From Photobacterium rosenbergii (lineage in GTDB: Bacteria > Pseudomonadota > Gammaproteobacteria > Enterobacterales > Vibrionaceae): DNA of 64,000 nt. The position numbers and the translations under genes were made by a program. Below, in pieces: positions 47,474 to 56,662 of the stretch (the first letter of the stretch is position 1; each line of letters opens with the position of its first letter). Location of the stretch: positions 62,001-126,000 of the forward strand of contig NZ_PYMB01000001.1 in the NCBI RefSeq assembly GCF_003026455.1, written 5' to 3'. Under the pieces are notes generated by a model, which saw only the letters and a list, made by a program, of their open reading frames with translations, was not told the origin of the DNA and made no database searches.

Positions 47474-48334
47474 GTGGATACAGAACTACTCAGAACCTTT
47501 CTTGAAGTGACCAAAACACGCCATTTTGGCCGTGCGGCAGACAACTTGTTTTTAACCCAGTCTGCGGTGAGCTTTCGTATTCGCCAACTTGAAACCCAAT
47601 TGGGCAATGACTTGTTTTCGCGCCAGCGCGGCAATGTGCACCTCACTGCTGCTGGAGAGCGTCTGCAGCCTTATGCCGAGGCAATATTACAAACCTGGGG
47701 TAGGGCAAGGCAGGATGTGGCATTGACGGAGTCGCTGAATCAACAAGTGACAATTGGTGCTTCTTCATTATTCTGGGAATTCGATGGTATTTCAGATTGG
47801 GTAAGCCGCATCTATCAGCATGTAGAAGGATTGGCTCTGCGTTTGGAGTCGATTCCACGCCAGAGCCTAGCGAAACAATTGCTGGATAAAAGTGTAGACG
47901 TGGCCATTACCTCTGAGCCTCCTAAAATAGAAAACCTGCAGGTGACCAAGGTTCGTGATTACCAGTTGCAGTTAGTAACCAAAGAGAAAGGTTGCACGAT
48001 GGAGCAGCTGAAATCACTGCCGTTGGTTTATCTAGATTGGGGTACCCGTTTTTCGGTAGAACATAGCCGGATAGTGGAACTCCAAAAGACGCCAATTATG
48101 CATACCCATTCCAGTAAAATGGCATTGGAGTTTTTGATTAACAATAAAGGTGTGGGTTTCTTGCCTTCACCGGTTGTAGCGGCCAGTGTGCAGGAAGGCT
48201 TACTGTTCCCGGTCGAGGATGCCCCTGTAATGGAGCAGTCGCTTTATTTGGTATGGCGAGAAGACATCGAAAAAGCAGAGATGCTAGAGTCGATGCTGGC
48301 AGTACCATTTAATCAAATTATTGAAAGTGTATAG
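47474..48334 (+). CDS. hdfR: LysR regulator HdfR
   Basis: A 286-residue LysR protein with a GTG start and GAGGA upstream. The start DTELLRTFLEVTKTRHFGRAA and LTQSAVSFRIRQLETQLG are near those of E. coli HdfR, and the conserved position next to maoP supports the name. HdfR represses flagellar master genes in E. coli; whether it does so here is not known. Confidence 0.9.
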   Translation: MDTELLRTFLEVTKTRHFGRAADNLFLTQSAVSFRIRQLETQLGNDLFSRQRGNVHLTAAGERLQPYAEAILQTWGRARQDVALTESLNQQVTIGASSLFWEFDGISDWVSRIYQHVEGLALRLESIPRQSLAKQLLDKSVDVAITSEPPKIENLQVTKVRDYQLQLVTKEKGCTMEQLKSLPLVYLDWGTRFSVEHSRIVELQKTPIMHTHSSKMALEFLINNKGVGFLPSPVVAASVQEGLLFPVEDAPVMEQSLYLVWREDIEKAEMLESMLAVPFNQIIESV

Positions 48335-48425
48335 CGCAAACAAGAGCTAAAAGGGCAATCAGATTCTTTTATCGATGCCAGTGAAATTACTTGTTGTACA
48401 TAAAATGCATTGATCTCCTATCCTC

Positions 48426-48460
48426 TCGCTATCCCCCCCTTAGTAGTGGGGGGATAGCGA
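48426..48460. promoter_or_regulatory. 13-bp GC-homopolymer hairpin
   Basis: TCGCTATCCCCCC and GGGGGGATAGCGA pair perfectly around a 9-base loop. It lies after hdfR and 13 bases before the next ORF. There is no T run on either strand, so it may be a leader hairpin or protein site rather than a normal terminator. Confidence 0.55.
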
Positions 48461-48473
48461 TACGAGAATGTAG

Positions 48474-48689
48474 ATGTATATCACAAACGGCATTATGGGA
48501 TTGATGACCTTGATACTATTTGTGGCCGGTCCGCTGGTGTTTAGTATTTTTGTCATAATCCAAAGTTACACTTCGATCAGGTTTGGTAGTGATATTTTGC
48601 TGTTGGCATGTATCGTTGCTAGCGTTCAATTAATCTGTATTTGTTACTTACTCTGGAATGGTTTCAGGAAACAATCATGGCTAAGTTAG
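48474..48689 (+). CDS. small two-span membrane protein, 71 aa
   Basis: The product has two strong hydrophobic segments (about 8-30, GLMTLILFVAGPLVFSIFVI; and 40-61, ILLLACIVASVQLICICYLL) joined by a short polar loop. The ribosome binding site is weak, and the C-terminal end overlaps the start of the next ORF by 13 bases. It is plausible as a small membrane protein, but unassigned. Confidence 0.5.
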   Translation: MYITNGIMGLMTLILFVAGPLVFSIFVIIQSYTSIRFGSDILLLACIVASVQLICICYLLWNGFRKQSWLS

Positions 48690-48835
48690 ATCAAAAATTC
48701 TCTAAAGGGTCTAAGTCAAAACACAAGTTCGATTTTGAAGAAGATTTTCAAGATTTCGGGCAATCCTCAAAGAAGAAGAAGCGCCGTATCGCACGCCAGC
48801 GCGACGCATTCCCGGAGTATGACGACAGCTATTGA
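48677..48835 (+). CDS. small highly charged protein, 52 aa
   Basis: The product begins MAKLDQKFSKGSKSKHKFD and ends AFPEYDDSY, with alternating basic and acidic stretches (KKKKRRIARQR). AGGA is nine bases upstream. It overlaps the end of the small membrane gene. It may be intrinsically disordered and nucleic-acid binding; I do not recognise the family. Confidence 0.6.
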   Translation: MAKLDQKFSKGSKSKHKFDFEEDFQDFGQSSKKKKRRIARQRDAFPEYDDSY

Positions 48836-48957
48836 TTCTATAACGCGATTTTACGATTGATGTAACGATAAAGGGTGCCGATTGGCGCCCTTTGTGGTTT
48901 TTAGCGCGAGTGGTTTACGCTTATAGTCAGAACCGTATCTGCAAAGAGGCTGTCACT

Positions 48958-49281
48958 ATGTCTAAAAACCCTATGTCGATGGATAATGTTCAGAAGCTAG
49001 TTGGCGAGCAAGTTAAGGTCTTTGATCAGTCTGGCCATGAGGCAGAATTTACAGTCAGCAAAGTCACCCAACAGCCCCGCCACGGCTTTGATGATCTCGG
49101 TCGGTTTATCGAGCACTTTGTGATCACTTTTCAAGGGGATGGCAGCACCCATTTTCCTGATGGCCATTATCATTTCAAGCACCCCAAGCTTGGCGAAGTT
49201 GAGCTACATGTGATCCATAAACACGATCATGACTATGAAGTACTGGTTGAAACAGAACTGGTTATCGGCCAATTTAGTTGA
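48958..49281 (+). CDS. His-rich small protein, DUF6916-like
   Basis: A 107-residue protein. The pattern LVGEQVKVFDQSG, FVITFQGDG and FPDGHYHFKHPKLGEVELHVI resembles the beta-rich DUF6916 group, tentatively. HKHDHDY and FKHP are rich in His, which might bind metal. It starts at MSKNPMSM with AGAGG upstream; frames extend further but look non-coding. Confidence 0.6.
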   Translation: MSKNPMSMDNVQKLVGEQVKVFDQSGHEAEFTVSKVTQQPRHGFDDLGRFIEHFVITFQGDGSTHFPDGHYHFKHPKLGEVELHVIHKHDHDYEVLVETELVIGQFS

Positions 49282-49362
49282 TGTATCTTGATCAATATTT
49301 CTTGTTGCAAATCATGTATACTGACGCCAGTTTGAATTCAAATACTGCAAGACAAGAGTGAA

Positions 49363-49548
49363 ATGATGCTAGACAATCTTTCTATTCCTGAAGATATCAA
49401 AAAAGAGCCTGAGTTGGCGATCCCTTCGATTGACGAGCAAAAGCGCATTGTTGAAGAACTGAAGCGCCTAGAGGAAGCCGGTGAGTTGACGCCAGAAATC
49501 CTTGAAGAATTCATGACAGGTAAGCGTACAGCTCCAGAAGGCGAGTAA
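49363..49548 (+). CDS. small acidic protein, 61 aa
   Basis: The product is acidic and helical (SIDEQKRIVEELKRLEEAGELT, then PEILEEFMTGKRT). Two adjacent ATGs are possible starts. It sits alone between the DUF6916-like gene and a terminator. No family recognised. Confidence 0.55.
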   Translation: MMLDNLSIPEDIKKEPELAIPSIDEQKRIVEELKRLEEAGELTPEILEEFMTGKRTAPEGE

Positions 49549-49605
49549 TTGTATGAAGAAGCCTGCTACGATCAATATCAGGCTTGGCACAGACAACGAT
49601 AAGGG

Positions 49606-49640
49606 AACGGCATGATGAGCTTTCATTGTGCCGTTTTATT
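49606..49640 (+). terminator. terminator after the 61-residue gene
   Basis: AACGGCA / TGCCGTT with weaker inner pairs and a TTATT tail. Confidence 0.65.
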
Positions 49641-49886
49641 ATTTCTAAAATAAGAATACATGTTTAATTTACTTGTATTCTCTTGCCATAGCTCTTTTCA
49701 TGAACTAAGAACAATATTCATTTGCATACCTTAACTGGCTAATTGGTTAGGCACCCTTATAATACTTTAGCATTATTTTGTGTTTTATTATTTATGAATT
49801 AAACGAGTGTTTGATTTATTTAATGGTGAATATTTAGTGATTTACCGAAATTATCATTGAGTAATTCATAAAATAGTTTAACTTTT

Positions 49887-49916
49887 TTGTTGTGGTTCTC
49901 ATACTTTAACTATACT
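49887..49916 (+). promoter_or_regulatory. sigma-70 promoter for the NADAR-RibA gene
   Basis: TTGTTG and TATACT are 18 bases apart, about 70 bases before the start codon. Confidence 0.55.
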
Positions 49917-49985
49917 TAATTGTACGCAAAAGGAGGCATTACAATATCATCAGTTGTAATTGTTCATTTATTAGGAGTGCAATGA

Positions 49986-51038
49986 ATGATTGAAGAAATT
50001 CAGTTCTATGAACCCAATGAAGATTTTGGTTTTTTATCCAACTTTGCAGATAGCCCCATCCAGTTAAGTGATGTTATCTGGCCTACCAGCGAACATTATT
50101 ACCAAGCGCAAAAGTTTACCGACCCTGCTGTTGTACAACAGATATTAAATGCCCCAACACCAGATGAAGCCTTTCAATTAAGTAGGAAGTATAACCACTT
50201 AGTGAAATCGGACTGGATGGATGTCCGTCATTCTGTCATGCGTTATATCGTTTTTGAAAAATTTCGCCAGAATCCATATTTTACTCACCTCTTGGTGAGT
50301 ACGGGAGAAAAACGATTGACTGAGCACTCACACAAAGACAGTTATTGGGGCGATGGCGGAGATGGGAGAGGGCAGAATGAATTGGGTAAGATCTTGATGG
50401 AAGTGAGGGATTACTTCGCTGAACAAGAACCGTTTAACCACGTTCATTATGTCGACAGTGCAAAACTTCCCACCCAGTGGGGAACCTTCCGAATGTATGG
50501 GTTTATTGAGCAGAAAACGGGTAAAGAGCACCTTGCCCTTGTTTATGGTGAACTTAAACAAGGAGAACCGCCGCTCATTCGTCTTCATTCTGAGTGCTTA
50601 ACCGGCGATGCACTGTTTAGTGCCCGCTGTGATTGTGGGTTCCAGTTATCAAGAGCAATGGAAAATATCGTTAATGCCGGTAGCGGGGTTTTGTTTTACT
50701 TACGTCAAGAAGGACGAGGAATAGGACTCTTAAATAAAATCCGTGCCTATCATTTACAAGATAATGGTGCCGATACGGTCGAAGCCAATGAAGCGCTGGG
50801 CTTTGCTGCTGACATGAGAAATTATGAATTTTGTAAAGGAATGCTGAGTTTTTTAAATATTGAATCGGTCAAGTTGATGACGAATAATCCTCGAAAAGTA
50901 AAAGCACTTAAAACGGCAGGGATTAATATCGTTGAACGGGTCGCTTTACAAGAGGGTAATAACCCTCATAACAGTGGCTATTTGAAAACTAAAGCCAGTA
51001 AATTAGGCCATATGTTTGACTCATCTTTTATTAAATAA
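49986..51038 (+). CDS. NADAR (YbiA-like N-glycosidase) - GTP cyclohydrolase II fusion
   Basis: A 350-residue fusion. Residues 1-145 are a NADAR/YbiA domain ([42 protein letters not shown]) that in other species hydrolyses the N-glycosidic bond of unstable riboflavin intermediates. Residues about 150-350 are RibA ([20 protein letters not shown] with the three zinc Cys, [23 protein letters not shown]). Such fusions are known, including in Vibrio. GTP is opened and surplus or damaged intermediate is cut by the same protein. No rib genes adjoin. Confidence 0.95.
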   Translation: MIEEIQFYEPNEDFGFLSNFADSPIQLSDVIWPTSEHYYQAQKFTDPAVVQQILNAPTPDEAFQLSRKYNHLVKSDWMDVRHSVMRYIVFEKFRQNPYFTHLLVSTGEKRLTEHSHKDSYWGDGGDGRGQNELGKILMEVRDYFAEQEPFNHVHYVDSAKLPTQWGTFRMYGFIEQKTGKEHLALVYGELKQGEPPLIRLHSECLTGDALFSARCDCGFQLSRAMENIVNAGSGVLFYLRQEGRGIGLLNKIRAYHLQDNGADTVEANEALGFAADMRNYEFCKGMLSFLNIESVKLMTNNPRKVKALKTAGINIVERVALQEGNNPHNSGYLKTKASKLGHMFDSSFIK

Positions 51039-51055
51039 TTTTTAATTAGACGAAT

Positions 51056-51083
51056 AAGAAGGCCACTTTAATGTGGCCTTCTT
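51056..51083. terminator. bidirectional terminator
   Basis: AAGAAGGCCAC / GTGGCCTTCTT with a 6-base loop lies between convergent genes. Confidence 0.85.
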
Positions 51084-51093
51084 GCATTAATTA

Positions 51094-51855
51094 TTAAAGA
51101 TATTTATCTACAATGTTGTCTATCTTCCCTGTCGACTTTAGTGTGTTTAAGCGTTGGTTGATAAACTGTTGTAGTTCTGGATCCATTTTTGGGTCGAAGG
51201 CTAAATAAATTGGGTAGTCTGGAATAACCGCATTAAATGACTGGATATTATAGTTGCTTTTGTCTTTATCTTGCTTACCGAGGTTGTATTTTATCCGTGA
51301 CTCCATTTCAACAAAAGCGGTATCACCGGGTAATTTCTTGATCACTCGAAAAGCAGCACTGTAATCTTTGACTCGAAGTTCTTCTACTTCCCCTTTATCA
51401 ATATAAGGCTCTAATTGGGGGTAGTCGAAACCATGTAACAGAACAACAACCTTGTCTTGTAGATCTTGCATCGTATTGAAGTTAAAAGGGGCGCCAGTGC
51501 TACTTAACAAAACATGATGAACATTATAAATAGGGCTATCTGATAGGTTTGCGGCCTGAACGCCTCCCCAATTAGGACTACCGTACGTAATCCAGTTTGC
51601 TTCACCGCCTGCTTCAAGCAGTGTGATCATGCGGTTGAATGGATAGGTATGGTATTCGATATTATATGGACTTTGTTCGAATACAGCTTTAACGATATCC
51701 GTCACGATCCCTTGGTGGTTGTTACCTTCTTCAATTTGGAAAGGTTCGGCTTGTTTAGCGATGACATAATAATTGACGGTTTCAGCCTGAGTATTGACGG
51801 CATATAGTGGGAGACTCAACATAACCCCTAATGAGAATAGTGTTTTTTTCTTCAT
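51094..51855 (-). CDS. periplasmic solute-binding protein (SBP_bac_3)
   Basis: A 253-residue protein with signal MKKKTLFSLGVMLSLPLYA ending near TQA. The mature part is a family 3 binding fold (AEPFQIEEGNNHQGIVTDIVKAVFEQ, YPFNRMITLLEAGGEANWI, VIKKLPGDTAFVEMESRIKYN). No permease or ATPase gene is near, so it may feed a sensor rather than a transporter. It is divergent from a hybrid histidine kinase at 51935, a likely partner. Confidence 0.85.
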   Translation of the reverse strand: MKKKTLFSLGVMLSLPLYAVNTQAETVNYYVIAKQAEPFQIEEGNNHQGIVTDIVKAVFEQSPYNIEYHTYPFNRMITLLEAGGEANWITYGSPNWGGVQAANLSDSPIYNVHHVLLSSTGAPFNFNTMQDLQDKVVVLLHGFDYPQLEPYIDKGEVEELRVKDYSAAFRVIKKLPGDTAFVEMESRIKYNLGKQDKDKSNYNIQSFNAVIPDYPIYLAFDPKMDPELQQFINQRLNTLKSTGKIDNIVDKYL

Positions 51856-51934
51856 TTTTGGTCCTTGTCTTAATATTCCGTTTTGAAGGTCTATTATTAG
51901 GTTAGTAGAGTAATAGGAAGATGCGAGTTTAAGG

Positions 51935-54382
51935 ATGAAGGACGTGACAAGGCCGTTAAAAAAACATCGTCAGTTTGGTATAGCCAAGCAATTACTGTTT
52001 TCGATCATCTTGCTCAGTTCACTATTTACACTTCTGTCAACAACACTGAGTTTATACCTAGAATACAAAGGCGAGCTCAAAGATATAGAAAGCCGATTTA
52101 CCCAAATCCAAGATAGTTATCAGTCCAGTCTAACGTCTAGTTTATGGGTTGAAGACCGAGAATTATTGATGACACAGGCTGAAGGGGTACTCAGTCTACC
52201 ATCAATTTCCTATGTCAAAATCTTCGATGATAGCCAGGTCATTCTAGAACTGGGTGAAGCGCTGAATGACGGCGTGCTGGAAAAGCAGTGGCAGCTTTCT
52301 CATCAGGCCATGAAGAAAGAGTTTGTACTCGGTACCTTGATGGTCCAGTCAGATCTCAAGCCTGTTTATCAAAGCCTCTATGATACCTTTCTACTTCTGT
52401 TGTTCGGCCATAGCTTACAAATCTTCTTCATTTCGATTTGTATCATGCTGATTGCTTACCACTTGGTTGTTAAACCGCTGACCAAGATGTCTATCGCAGT
52501 GACTAAGTTTAATGAGCAAAACGTTCCGTTACCCGTTACGCTCCCTAAAAGGTGGTTTGATGATGAAGTTACTACCTTAGCTGAGCAGTACAACCGTTCT
52601 GCGGGTTATATTCGCCAACACTATATGGAACTTGAAGAAGCAAGAGAAACCGCAGAGCAGGCCAACTTAAAGAAAAGTGAGTTTTTGGCTAATATGAGCC
52701 ATGAGATCCGCACCCCAATGAACGGCATCATTGGCTTATCAGGGCTGATGCGCGAAATGGAGATGCCAGCCGATCAAAAAGAATACATTAATATGCTGCA
52801 TACCTCATCGCTGTCTCTGCTTGATCTGATCAATGATATCCTAGACTTTTCCAAAATTGAGGCTGGCCAATTTGAACTAGAATCGGTGCCCCTGAACTTA
52901 TTTGAAGTGAACAAGGAAGTCGAATCTCTGTTTATGATAAAAGCGGCAGAGAAGGGCCTTAAATTTTCGTGTTCGGTAGAGAAAACCATCAGCCCGATGT
53001 TAATGGGGGACGGTGCTAAATTAAGGCAGATTCTCAATAATTTAGTGAGCAATGCCATTAAGTTTACGGATAAAGGGCAGGTCAACCTGGCAATTGAACA
53101 CTTAGGGAGCACGGAAGAACTCGCCAAAGTTAAGTTTTCAATCATCGATACAGGGATTGGGGTTGCTAAAGACAAACAAGCTGCCATCTTTGAGAAGTTC
53201 CAACAGGCTGATGGCAGTACGACCAGGCAATATGGTGGCACAGGGCTGGGGTTAGCCATTTGCCGTGAGATGGTCAAATTGATGGGCGGCGAGATAGTCG
53301 TTGATAGTGAGCCGGGTAAAGGGAGTACGTTTTCGTTTGTTATCGAGTTACCGAAAGAGAAGACCAATATACCGGTTGAAGAACGCTCAGTACTTGAAGG
53401 GCTAAATATCCTGTTGGTTGATGACAGTATGTTGAACATGCGCATTACTACTGTTCAGCTTGAGGCGTTTGGTGCCAAGGCGGTGAGTTGCCTTGATCCA
53501 CATATGGCTATCCCTATGGCTGAAAAAGCCGCAGCCCAACAAAAAGCCTTTGATGTGGTAATTCTTGATAAATACATGCCAATTTTGGGTGGTTTTGAAC
53601 TTGCTGAGCAATTACAGCGACATTTTGGTGCCAACTGCCCACAATTGATGATGATTTCAGCTGCTCCTGAAATGAATGATGAAGAGAAAGCAGCAAGTCT
53701 CGGGATAAAATCTTTCCTCACTCGTCCTTACAAAGATGCCCACCTGAAGTGGGCAATACTCAAGTTGGTATCCAAATCTCCAGAGTCTGGTAGTGATGAG
53801 CAGGTGCTAGGTTCTGAGCTAGCAAATGAAAGTGCTAGCGATGATATTTTAGTGCAGGAACAACCAGCTACCGAGCCAACTCTTTTACCAACAGAAAAAA
53901 CTCGCACTGATATCAAATCGGCCCTGAAGGAAAAGATCGAAAAATCTGAGAAGAAAGAAGAGCAAGGCAAAGTAGAAACAGAGGCGGAGCCATTAGTAAA
54001 AGTGCTAGTGGTTGAAGATACCTTGATTAACCAGAAAGTGGCCAAAATGATGCTTGAGAAGGCAGGGGCCGTGGTTGAGATTGTTGAGAATGGCAAACTT
54101 GCGGTAGATATTTATCAAGAGAAGCGCTTTGATGTGATATTTATGGATTGCCAAATGCCTGTGATGGATGGTTTTGAAGCGACTCGTCAGATAAGAGAGC
54201 TTGAAAAGCAGACTGGTAGTTTTACCCCGATTATTGCTCTTACCGCGAATGTGGTTAAAGAAGAGAAAGATAAATGTTTTGATGCAGGTATGAATGACTT
54301 CGTATCTAAGCCGGTAAATTTACAGATTTTGAAACAGAAGTTAGAGCAGCACGCTCCACTGGCTGAATCACCAGTTTCTTGA
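51935..54382 (+). CDS. hybrid sensor histidine kinase with two receiver domains
   Basis: An 815-residue membrane kinase. Membrane spans lie at about 19-42 and 153-178, with a periplasmic sensor between them. The linker to the kinase is HAMP-like ([15 protein letters not shown]). HisKA has His256 in [12 protein letters not shown]; the ATPase shows [15 protein letters not shown] and [11 protein letters not shown]. Two receiver domains follow, near 489-610 ([12 protein letters not shown]) and from 686 ([18 protein letters not shown]). There is no Hpt domain at the C-terminus, so a separate phosphotransfer protein is expected. It is divergent from a binding protein gene. Confidence 0.93.
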   Translation: MKDVTRPLKKHRQFGIAKQLLFSIILLSSLFTLLSTTLSLYLEYKGELKDIESRFTQIQDSYQSSLTSSLWVEDRELLMTQAEGVLSLPSISYVKIFDDSQVILELGEALNDGVLEKQWQLSHQAMKKEFVLGTLMVQSDLKPVYQSLYDTFLLLLFGHSLQIFFISICIMLIAYHLVVKPLTKMSIAVTKFNEQNVPLPVTLPKRWFDDEVTTLAEQYNRSAGYIRQHYMELEEARETAEQANLKKSEFLANMSHEIRTPMNGIIGLSGLMREMEMPADQKEYINMLHTSSLSLLDLINDILDFSKIEAGQFELESVPLNLFEVNKEVESLFMIKAAEKGLKFSCSVEKTISPMLMGDGAKLRQILNNLVSNAIKFTDKGQVNLAIEHLGSTEELAKVKFSIIDTGIGVAKDKQAAIFEKFQQADGSTTRQYGGTGLGLAICREMVKLMGGEIVVDSEPGKGSTFSFVIELPKEKTNIPVEERSVLEGLNILLVDDSMLNMRITTVQLEAFGAKAVSCLDPHMAIPMAEKAAAQQKAFDVVILDKYMPILGGFELAEQLQRHFGANCPQLMMISAAPEMNDEEKAASLGIKSFLTRPYKDAHLKWAILKLVSKSPESGSDEQVLGSELANESASDDILVQEQPATEPTLLPTEKTRTDIKSALKEKIEKSEKKEEQGKVETEAEPLVKVLVVEDTLINQKVAKMMLEKAGAVVEIVENGKLAVDIYQEKRFDVIFMDCQMPVMDGFEATRQIRELEKQTGSFTPIIALTANVVKEEKDKCFDAGMNDFVSKPVNLQILKQKLEQHAPLAESPVS

Positions 54383-54411
54383 AGATAATGATTGTGCCTT
54401 GTTTCGTCCAT

Positions 54412-54442
54412 AACAGCGCCTAATAGGCGCTGTTTAGTTTTT
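54412..54442. terminator. bidirectional terminator
   Basis: AACAGCGCCTA / TAGGCGCTGTT, 11 bp perfect, around a single A, with a T-rich tail. Confidence 0.85.
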
Positions 54443-54453
54443 GTGTGGTTGCT

Positions 54454-54762
54454 TTAACTCAGGGACCAATCATCCGTTGGTAATGAAATTGGTTGGTTGT
54501 ACAAGGTGATAACGATGGTCAGAGTATTGTTTAGCGTATCTTCTGAGATGTCGTCAATGACGTAAAAATCACTACTTTTATTTTTTAGTGTGTTATTCAG
54601 TAGCATTTGTAGGCTGTCATTAATATCACCATCAATGACCAGTGTTTCAACATGAGCAAGTTGGGTATTTGGAACTTCAACTGGAACAAGCAGCTCTGGG
54701 GAAGCGAAAGAAAAAGTGGATGCTGTCAGTAATGCAATAGCTGCGATAGTGCGCGAAATCAT
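54454..54762 (-). CDS. small exported protein
   Basis: A 102-residue protein with signal MISRTIAAIALLTASTFSFA and a mature domain of about 80 residues (HVETLVIDGDINDSLQMLLNN, DFYVIDDI, TLTIVITLYN). The beta-alpha-beta-beta look distantly recalls DUF1471 (BhsA/YhcN) stress proteins, but I am not sure. Monocistronic. Confidence 0.65.
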   Translation of the reverse strand: MISRTIAAIALLTASTFSFASPELLVPVEVPNTQLAHVETLVIDGDINDSLQMLLNNTLKNKSSDFYVIDDISEDTLNNTLTIVITLYNQPISLPTDDWSLS

Positions 54763-55019
54763 GGGTCTATAGTGGGTTGTCAGTCAGTAGTTGTACTTTG
54801 ACATGTCGACCGTGGTGAAATGTCAGCACAAGGTCAAAAGAGTAAATAATGCGCCCTTAGCTCATGACGAGGGAGCTAAAGGCTAAAAGTATATTAAAAC
54901 ACCATTCAAAATTATCTTTTCTTTGAAAGTTAATTTTCATCTGGTTTAATTTTAACCATTGAGTTTATTGAAAACACTGTTTGTATTCTTTGCATGGTTG
55001 CGGAAATTGCAGCATTGCC

Positions 55020-56501
55020 TTACTGGTGGTTTTCATAGAGCTTATCTAGAGCAATAGATAACCCATTTTCGGTGACTATCCGAATGTGTGATTTGTTAAG
55101 TTGCCGGGCATTGGTTACCCCGCATGAATGCGCGATGACACCAAGGCCGTAATGGATGTACTTATTGTAATTGGCGACTCGTTGGGTTTTATCTCCCACA
55201 TCGAGTCCTTGTTGTAACCGCTTGTTGTGGGTGGTGATCCCTGTTGGGCAGGTGTTTTTGTTACATTGCAATGCTTGGATACAACCTAAGGCAAACATAT
55301 GGCCACGGGCAGAGACAACAAAATCTGCTCCTAGGGCAATAGCCCAAGCGACTTTTGATGGTGTAATCAGTTTGCCTGAGGCAATGACTTTTATTCGGTC
55401 TTTTAGTTGATGCTTTTCTAATCTGGCTACCACAAGAGGCAAGCTTTCCTTGAGAGGCAGACCTACATAGTCGATAAGCGGTTGGGGGGCAGCACCAGTA
55501 CCACCATCAGCACTGTCGATAGTAATGAAATCCGGTGCGCTGGCTTTACCTCGTTTTTCTATCTCATCTAATAATTCATCAAACCAGTTGAGTGAGCCGA
55601 TCACGGATTTGAAGCCTACGGGTTTACCTGTGGTTTCCCTGATGAAGTCAATCATATCGAGTAAATCGCCGACACTGCGGATATCGATATGCCCATTCGG
55701 GCTGATGGAGTCTTGGCCTTCGGCTATACCACGAATTTTGGCGATTTCCGCCGTCACTTTTCCGCCCGGTAAAATCCCGCCTTTACCCGGTTTCGCCCCC
55801 TGGCTCATTTTGATTTCAAACATTTTGACTTCAGGGTGCGCCGCGACTTCTTCAAGCTTTTCTTTACTCAGATGCCCTTCAGCATTTCTAACCCCGTATT
55901 TTGCCGTACCGACCTGGAAAACGATGTCTGCACCACCTTCAAGATGGTAGGGGCTCAAACCGCCTTCACCGGTATTCATCCAGCAACCCGCTATTTTTGC
56001 CCCGTGGGAGAGTGCTCGTACTGCTGGTTTGGATATGGCGCCGTAGCTCATTCCTGAAATGTTGAAAATTGATGAGGTAGTGTATGGGGTTCGGCAATCG
56101 GGACCAATGGTAACTGGGGCTGGTGCAACAGCGTCTTCTTCTAAGGTCGGAAAGGCGCAGTTCATGAACATAATGGTGCCCGTTGGCTCAAGGCTGCGGG
56201 TAGAGCCGAATGCGAGGGTGCGATCTACGTTTTTGGCCGCTTTATATACCCAGCTTCGCTCTGCGCGGTTGAAAGGCATTTCTTCTCGATCCATGGCGAA
56301 AAAATACTGGCGGAAGAACTCACCCTGCTTTTCGAACAAATAGCGGAAGCGGCCAATTACCGGGTAGTTATGTCTAATGGCGTGCTTATGCTGGCGGATA
56401 TCGGTGATGTACATATAGATCACCGCAAGTACACCTAACCCTAAGCAGATGATAAATAAGCCAGAAAGGAAATTGATACCGAAGATTAATGAGTCGCCCA
56501 T
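55020..56501 (-). CDS. FMN-binding glutamate synthase-like membrane protein
   Basis: A 493-residue protein. An N-terminal membrane helix (about 8-31) is followed by the FMN-binding TIM barrel of the glutamate synthase central domain (ISGMSYGAISKPAVRALSHGA, GEGGLSPYHLEGG, EIKMSQGAKPGKGGILPG, TIDSADGGTGAAP, CNKNTCPTGITT). There is no amidotransferase domain, so it is not GltB. The CNKNTCPTG segment holds Cys residues like those that bind iron-sulphur in glutamate synthase. Role unknown. It starts at 56501 with GGGAGG upstream. Confidence 0.88.
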   Translation of the reverse strand: MGDSLIFGINFLSGLFIICLGLGVLAVIYMYITDIRQHKHAIRHNYPVIGRFRYLFEKQGEFFRQYFFAMDREEMPFNRAERSWVYKAAKNVDRTLAFGSTRSLEPTGTIMFMNCAFPTLEEDAVAPAPVTIGPDCRTPYTTSSIFNISGMSYGAISKPAVRALSHGAKIAGCWMNTGEGGLSPYHLEGGADIVFQVGTAKYGVRNAEGHLSKEKLEEVAAHPEVKMFEIKMSQGAKPGKGGILPGGKVTAEIAKIRGIAEGQDSISPNGHIDIRSVGDLLDMIDFIRETTGKPVGFKSVIGSLNWFDELLDEIEKRGKASAPDFITIDSADGGTGAAPQPLIDYVGLPLKESLPLVVARLEKHQLKDRIKVIASGKLITPSKVAWAIALGADFVVSARGHMFALGCIQALQCNKNTCPTGITTHNKRLQQGLDVGDKTQRVANYNKYIHYGLGVIAHSCGVTNARQLNKSHIRIVTENGLSIALDKLYENHQ

Positions 56502-56662
56502 GATGCCTCCCAATAATAATGGCTAGATCTAAAGCTAGCTTATACAGGAGTAAAGAGCGCCCTAACTTCGATAAATTTCATTGTTGGGCGACACTTATTA
56601 GCACAATAGTCCTAAAGAGTAATGAATCAAGCCAAGCAAAGAGGCTTGGCTTAGAAATATGG

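Larger units (their letters stand above)
49549..49985. other. AT-rich intergenic region with promoter of the RibA fusion
   Basis: It holds a terminator (49606-49640), a good promoter (49887-49916) and, near the likely transcript start, an unpaired AAAGGAGG with no ATG after it. I looked for an FMN riboswitch and did not find one. Confidence 0.5.

Noticed and set aside
49861..49985. FMN riboswitch upstream of the RibA fusion
   Set aside because: The conserved RFN-element sequence blocks are absent.
52774..54096. Minus-strand ORFs inside the hybrid kinase gene
   Set aside because: They are shadows; the plus-strand frame has complete kinase and receiver motifs.
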